Part shown: piece by piece, positions 59,462 to 64,000 of the stretch
How the letters are laid out: every line of letters begins with the position of its first letter
How positions within the stretch are numbered: the stretch's first letter is position 1
Source: Bryopsis sp. KO-2023
Taxonomy: Eukaryota; Chlorophyta; Ulvophyceae; Bryopsidales; Bryopsidaceae
Direction: 5' to 3'
Length of the DNA stretch: 64,000 nt
Assembly: GCA_030272585.1 (NCBI GenBank)
Contig: BSYQ01000016.1
Span: 744,001 to 808,000, forward strand
Made by a program: the position numbers and the translations under genes
Notes under the pieces: model-generated
Seen by the model: the letters and a program-made list of their open reading frames with translations, nothing else
Databases searched by the model: none
Told to the model about the DNA's origin: nothing

Positions 59462-62000
59462 GTACCCAATCCCAAGGATTGAAGACCTGCTTGATCAGGT
59501 ACAAGGATGCAGAGTTTTCAGCAAGATTGATTTATGTTCAGGCTACCATCAAGTACGCCTAGAACCAGAGGATTGCGAGAAAACTGCATTCCGTACCCGT
59601 TATGGACTGTATGAATATGTGGTGTTGCCATTTGGATTGACCAATGCACCAGCCACTTTCATGAACACCATGCATCATGTATTGCACGAATACTTGGATG
59701 TATTTTGTGTGGTCTACCTGGATGACATACTAATCTACAGCAAGAGTTGGAGAGAGCATCGAGGACATGTGAGGAAGATACTCCAACTGCTGAGAACTCA
59801 GAAATTATATGTTTCGGAAAAGAAGTGTTACTTGGGACGCAACACAGTGGAATTTCTGGGACACGAGATATCCGCAGCAGGAATTTCGGTGCTGCAGGAT
59901 AAGATTCAGGTCATCAAGGACTGGCCACAGCCAACGACCTTGAAGGAACTTCGTTCCTTTCTGGGCCTGGCAAACTACTATCGCAGATTCATCAAAGGGT
60001 TCTCAACGATTGCGCAACCGCTCACAGAGTTGTTGAAGAAAACGACTGAATGGAAGTGGACTGCTGCAGCAACTGCAGCAATGACCCGGTTGAAGGCAAC
60101 ACTAGTTGCAGCACCGGTACTTCTCATTCCTGACCCTGACAAGAAGTTTGAGCTTACCACAGATGCATCAGATTATGCAGTAGGTGCAGTGCTCACTCAG
60201 GATCAGGGCAGTGGACAACAACCTGTGGCGTTTGACAGCCGCAAGCTCAACCCAGCAGAGATGAACTACGCGACTCATGAGAAAGAATTATTGGCCATCG
60301 TTCACGCCCTACGGGTCTGGCGTCATTACTTGGACGCCCAGGAGTTCGTGATCTATACAGATCACGCGCCTCTGCGATATTTACAAACGCAGCCACACCT
60401 GTCTAAACGACAAGCCAGATGGATGGAACTCCTCCAGGAGTTCAAATATGAGATCAAATATCGTCCCGGCAAAGACAATGTGGTTGCAGATGCTTTGAGC
60501 CGTGCATCTCATCAAGCCACCCGAGAAGAAGAACTCTTCGTGATCACCAGTGCCTCTCGCACGGATTTCGGGGAAAGGGTGACACAGGCGTATGATCAGG
60601 ATGCACTGTGCAAACCATTAATTGCAAATCCTCACCGACCCTCTAACATCCGATGGGATGGTACTCGGTTGTGGAAACAGATGAACGAGCAGTGGAAATG
60701 GTGGATCCCGACGGCATTGCATGCAGAGGTGCTGCATGATGCCCACGATGGAGCACTGGCAGGCCACTTTGGCCGTCGCCGCACTCAAGCCCGGATCCAA
60801 CAACATTACTACTGGCCAACTCTACCAACAACGGTCCAAAAATATGTTGCCAGCTGTGTCAAATGCCAACGCAATAAGGCACCGGCACAACGCCCAATGG
60901 GCTTGCTGCAACCATTGCCTATTCCCGATGAGCGATGGCAAGATGTTGCTTTGGACTTTATGGGGCCGTTACCCCCCACTGCTGCAGGCTATGATTATCT
61001 CCTGGTGGTGGTTGATCGCTACAGCAAAATGCTGCATTTGATCCCGACCAATCAGACAGTTACAGCGGTGCAGGTTGCTCGCTTGTTTTTCGACCATATT
61101 GTTCGATTACATGGACTCCCTCGCACCATTGTCTCGGATCGTGACCCCCGGTTCACCAGCCTGTTCTGGCGTGCGTTATGGAACTTGACTGGCACTCGGT
61201 TGGCCATGTCCAGTTCCTATCACCCAGAAACAGATGGCCAAACTGAACGCTCCAATCGTACTATTCAAACTGTTCTTCGCAGTTACGTGCGACCAGCTGG
61301 TACGGATTGGGATTTGCATCTCGCAGCCGCCGAGTTTGCCTACAACACGGGTGTACATGATTCTACGGGGTTTTCCCCCTTCTATCTTGTCTATGGTCGG
61401 CTCCCCACCACCCCCTTGACGCCAGCAAACCCCTCGCTGGTGCCTGCCGCAGACGACTGGTGGGCTACTTGGACTCAGAACATTGATCGGGCCACAGCCG
61501 CCATTTCTTATGCCCAAGATCGACAGCGGAGGTCCGCTAACCGTTCTAGGCGGGGAGGGAAGTTCGCCGTAGGCGATAAAGTTTTTCTGTCTACCAAAGA
61601 CTTACCCCTCTCTCCTACATTGAATCGGAAGTTAACGGCACAATACTGTGGTCCGTTTACAGTTACTGCATGCATATCAGATGTCACAGTACGCCTGGAA
61701 TTGCCAGCATCGTTTGGACGACTGTACAATGCTTTCCATATCTCCAAACTCAAAGCTGCAACACTCTCGGCTCCAGACGAATTCCCTGGACGCCAGCAAG
61801 AGGTTCAACCAGAACCAGAGTTGGTTCAGGGCGAGTTGGAATATGAGGTTGAAGAAATATTGAGCAAACGCCAACACAGAGGCAAAACTCAATACTTAGT
61901 CCGATGGAAAGGCTACGATGTAGCAGATGACACCTGGGAGCCAAAGCAGAACTTGAGAAATGCTGCAGCAAAAGTAGCAGCATTTGAGCAACACCGTTAA
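59462..62000 (+). CDS. pol: Element A Pol, 3' part: RT, RNase H, integrase, chromodomain
   Basis: Resumes as [31 protein letters not shown]; RNase [12 protein letters not shown] and TDHAPLRYL; integrase finger HDAHDG...CVKCQRNK, core [10 protein letters not shown] and HPETDGQTE; chromodomain [17 protein letters not shown]. Open to 62000 with no lesions. Closest to B and C. Confidence 0.95.
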
Positions 62001-62263
62001 AAAGATGATAAAACGGTTGCAGCAACATGTGCTGCAGGTCGACAATGACGTGAACAGTCAACGAGCAAATAAGGAAACACAACAGCGACGGCTGCTAAGG
62101 GTTATACAAGCCTTAGATAAGCCATTTGAAGCGTCACCAACTATTTTGGGTGGTGTAGCATGATGGGATTGACAGCAACTGCTATAGCGAAGTTGCAGCA
62201 AAGTACTCGCGCCCACCAGACTTCACCACGACCTACTGCACGCTTCGCCAAACCACAGACACC

Positions 62264-63544
62264 ATGACTCGCACGAACCAAGGACAAGGAAGAGGACGAG
62301 GAAGGGGCAGAGGACGCGAAGGGCAGGTTCCCCCCAATCATACTCTCGTAACCAACCGACTCCTGCAAAGAGCAGCAAGAGACCGGCAGAGGATTATTGA
62401 CCTCACGCGAGCACACAATAGGCTCCTAGTGCGGCTTCGACAAAGCGAGAACAACAGAACGTTCGAAAGAAATCAATTGGGGAGACTGCTTCGGGATAGC
62501 AGGGAAAACTGGGCCTACGAACGATCTCGACGTATGGCTGGTGAAGCAGCAATGTCGCGAGCTCAAGGTGTGATGGCGAATTTGGGCGAGGAACTGCGCA
62601 AAGCAAGGCAAGAACTGCAGCAGGAAAAGCAAGAAAATCTGGGTCTACAAAATGCAATGAACATGATGGCCGGGGAACCGCACACCGTCCTCCTCCACGA
62701 CGTCAGTGTACAAACGGAACCAATGCAGCTGTCGGAAATCGCCCCAAGGGATTTTGAACCAATGCGGTTGGCAGAAATCGCCCCAAGGGATTCTGAACCA
62801 ATGCTAACGGAAATCGACCTGGAGGAAATAGCGATAGCTATTGGAAGTTCCGCACGAGACGATGGCGTAGAGACGTCGCCAACCCCAGCACCGATCGAAC
62901 CAGCAGGCGAGCCGCCGAATGAGCAGGACGTCAATGACGAGATCGACGATGGATTGGGCAACAACGAGAAGGAGGAGAGCGAAGAGGAGGAGAGCGATGA
63001 GAATATGGACGACCCGACCACGGAGACACAAGGGGAAGAAGAAAATGCACCAGTACCAGCACCAGTCCAGGGAGGGGTCCAACCGCAGGCAATCGCGTTG
63101 CTGCAAGGTTTGCGCGATGTGCTGCCGCACGAGGCTAAAACATGCAGCATTTGCTTCAGAAGCAAATGCACACCCATTACCATGATGGGATGTGGTGATC
63201 ACCGCCTCTGCGCCCACCCCGACTGCTGGCGAAAAGCTTGGGTAGCCGATCGAGTTCGCGTGTCCAGCAGCGGGGGTGGGCGCAGTCGCAGAGTCTCGGT
63301 ACAGGTGGATGTCTCCGAGTCAATGGGATGTCCCGGCATCAAGGGTTTTGGGCATTGCACACTGTGTGGCCTCACGACGATAGCCCATTCGCTCGGAGGC
63401 ATCCGGCCTAACAGACTTTTGGGGAATGTGATCGTAAAAACCACAGTTCAAAGGAAAGAAGAAATTTTGGGAGTTGGAGTGCAGGGGGCTAAAAATTCTG
63501 ACAATGGACCTTGGCAAGTGTTGGAATATGTGATCACAGGTTGA
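62264..63544 (+). CDS. Element A ORF3: helical region plus RING-like Cys/His cluster
   Basis: 426 codons, ATG 263 bp after the pol stop. The N-terminus has RG repeats (GRGRGRGRGRE), then a long helical/coiled-coil region (residues about 25-130). Then come three copies of an EPMxLxEIAPRD-type repeat, an acidic stretch, and the Cys cluster near residue 295: CSICFRSKC, GCGDHRLCAHPDCW, and HCTLCGL after a long insert. Of the ORF3s here this one looks most like a classical RING start (CxICxxxxC). The gene is open; function unknown. Confidence 0.75.
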   Translation: MTRTNQGQGRGRGRGRGREGQVPPNHTLVTNRLLQRAARDRQRIIDLTRAHNRLLVRLRQSENNRTFERNQLGRLLRDSRENWAYERSRRMAGEAAMSRAQGVMANLGEELRKARQELQQEKQENLGLQNAMNMMAGEPHTVLLHDVSVQTEPMQLSEIAPRDFEPMRLAEIAPRDSEPMLTEIDLEEIAIAIGSSARDDGVETSPTPAPIEPAGEPPNEQDVNDEIDDGLGNNEKEESEEEESDENMDDPTTETQGEEENAPVPAPVQGGVQPQAIALLQGLRDVLPHEAKTCSICFRSKCTPITMMGCGDHRLCAHPDCWRKAWVADRVRVSSSGGGRSRRVSVQVDVSESMGCPGIKGFGHCTLCGLTTIAHSLGGIRPNRLLGNVIVKTTVQRKEEILGVGVQGAKNSDNGPWQVLEYVITG

Positions 63545-63715
63545 GAATGTTTCTCCCTGAGGATTACAAGAACATGAACATTTTTGGTATGGGATCACAG
63601 GTTGAGAATGTTTCTCCCTGGGGAATATAAGAACATGAACATTTTTGATATGGCACCAGAGGTTGAGAAGGTTTCTCCCTTGGTATTGTAAGAAAATGAA
63701 TATTTTGGCAAAAAA
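63530..63715 (+). repeat. Tandem repeat at element A ORF3 end and 3' UTR
   Basis: Three copies of a unit of about 58 bp containing 'ggttgagaatgtttctccct' and 'gaacatgaacattttt', at about 63533, 63592 and 63653, the third more diverged. It starts in the last codons of ORF3. Confidence 0.85.
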
Positions 63716-63821
63716 GGTTCATAGAAATTCAGCTGCAACCTGCAGCTTGCAACACCTGACAGAATGTCAAAGCTACATTGATAAAGGTTCAACAAACTGA
63801 CTAGGGACAGTCAGGAACCTG

Positions 63822-63832
63822 GTGGGGAGGAA
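63822..63832 (+). promoter_or_regulatory. Element A polypurine tract
   Basis: gtggggaggaa directly before the 3' LTR, matching B and C. Confidence 0.85.
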
Positions 63833-64000
63833 TGTAACGATGCAGAACTGGACCAGTACTACTGGCAGTTCTACCCTAAGAAGGGTCCAACACTCATAGC
63901 AAGACAGCAGAGCAGAATGCTGCTGCTGCTGCTGCTATGACTAATACTACCACTGCTACTCCATGAATGGATATTCACAGGAGATGCAGCAAGGGATGTG
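63833..64000 (+). repeat. Element A 3' LTR (first 168 bp, continues beyond window)
   Basis: Identical to 2447-2614. Confidence 0.93.

Larger units (their letters stand above)
2447..64000 (+). mobile_element. Element A: Ty3/Gypsy chromovirus, outermost, split by B, C, E and F
   Basis: The 5' LTR starts TGTAACGATG at 2447, and an identical sequence restarts at 63833 after a purine tract, running 168 bp to the window edge. Removing the nested elements gives 5' LTR 2447-2696 + 11143-11495 + 30650-30843 (about 797 bp), PBS 30845-30856, ORF0, gag (31644-31969 + 48150-48869), pol (48812-50286 + 59462-62000), ORF3 (62264-63544) and PPT. The net length is about 9.2 kb. Each interruption is flanked by a 5-bp direct repeat, and the reading frame resumes exactly after it. 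Gag has a 1-nt frameshift near 48372, so this copy is probably not autonomous even before the insertions. Confidence 0.93.

Noticed and set aside
63530-63715. CRISPR-like array
   Set aside because: Three contiguous degenerate repeats without unique spacers, in a eukaryotic retroelement 3' UTR.

Overview
The window is a stack of recently inserted LTR retrotransposons from a large, repeat-rich eukaryotic genome; I see no complete host gene. Every full-length element is a Ty3/Gypsy chromovirus: the pol order is protease, reverse transcriptase, RNase H, integrase with a DD35E core, and a C-terminal chromodomain. Chromoviruses of this size nested this deeply, with a primer-binding site close to that of plant initiator-Met elements, suggest a plant or streptophyte alga (a Chara-like genome would fit). 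That is inference; nothing in the window fixes the species.

Layout. Bases 1-418 hold the C-terminal end of an unrecognised protein, and 1416-2446 hold a gag fragment (locus Z). Element A (2447 to beyond 64000, about 9.2 kb once nested insertions are removed) sits in Z. Its 5' LTR is split into three pieces by element B (2697-11137, intact) and element C (11496-30644). C is itself split in its third ORF by element D (18957-29062, intact). A's gag is split by element E (31970-48144, sister of D). E's pol is split by a 6.1 kb ORF-poor insertion (36063-42139) that begins with a TRIM-like unit with 71-bp LTRs and contains a 1.64 kb segment bounded by 106-bp inverted repeats. A's pol is split by element F (50287-59456), and F's gag is split by a 465-bp hAT-like MITE that carries a tRNA-like sequence. 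The A (left), B, C, D, E, F, 6.1 kb and MITE junctions carry direct target-site repeats or show exact restoration of the host reading frame.

Two groups of elements are present. A, B and C have a gag of about 390 codons with one CCHC knuckle, a protease with a DSG motif and, unusually, an extra upstream ORF ('ORF0') overlapping the start of gag. D, E and F have a gag of about 880 codons with a long N-terminal coiled coil, a glycine-rich linker and RGG repeats, and a protease with a DCG motif. In all of them pol lies in the -1 frame relative to gag.

The most notable observation is a third ORF between pol and the 3' LTR in all six elements. In A, B, C, D and E it joins a coiled-coil or helical region to a RING-like Cys/His cluster (CxxC ... 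CGxHxxC ... CxxC); in F only the coiled coil remains. D, E and F also have a TATA-like box about 120 bp upstream of this ORF, suggesting a separate transcript. Together with ORF0 this looks like a shared accessory-gene set that standard gag-pol annotation would miss.
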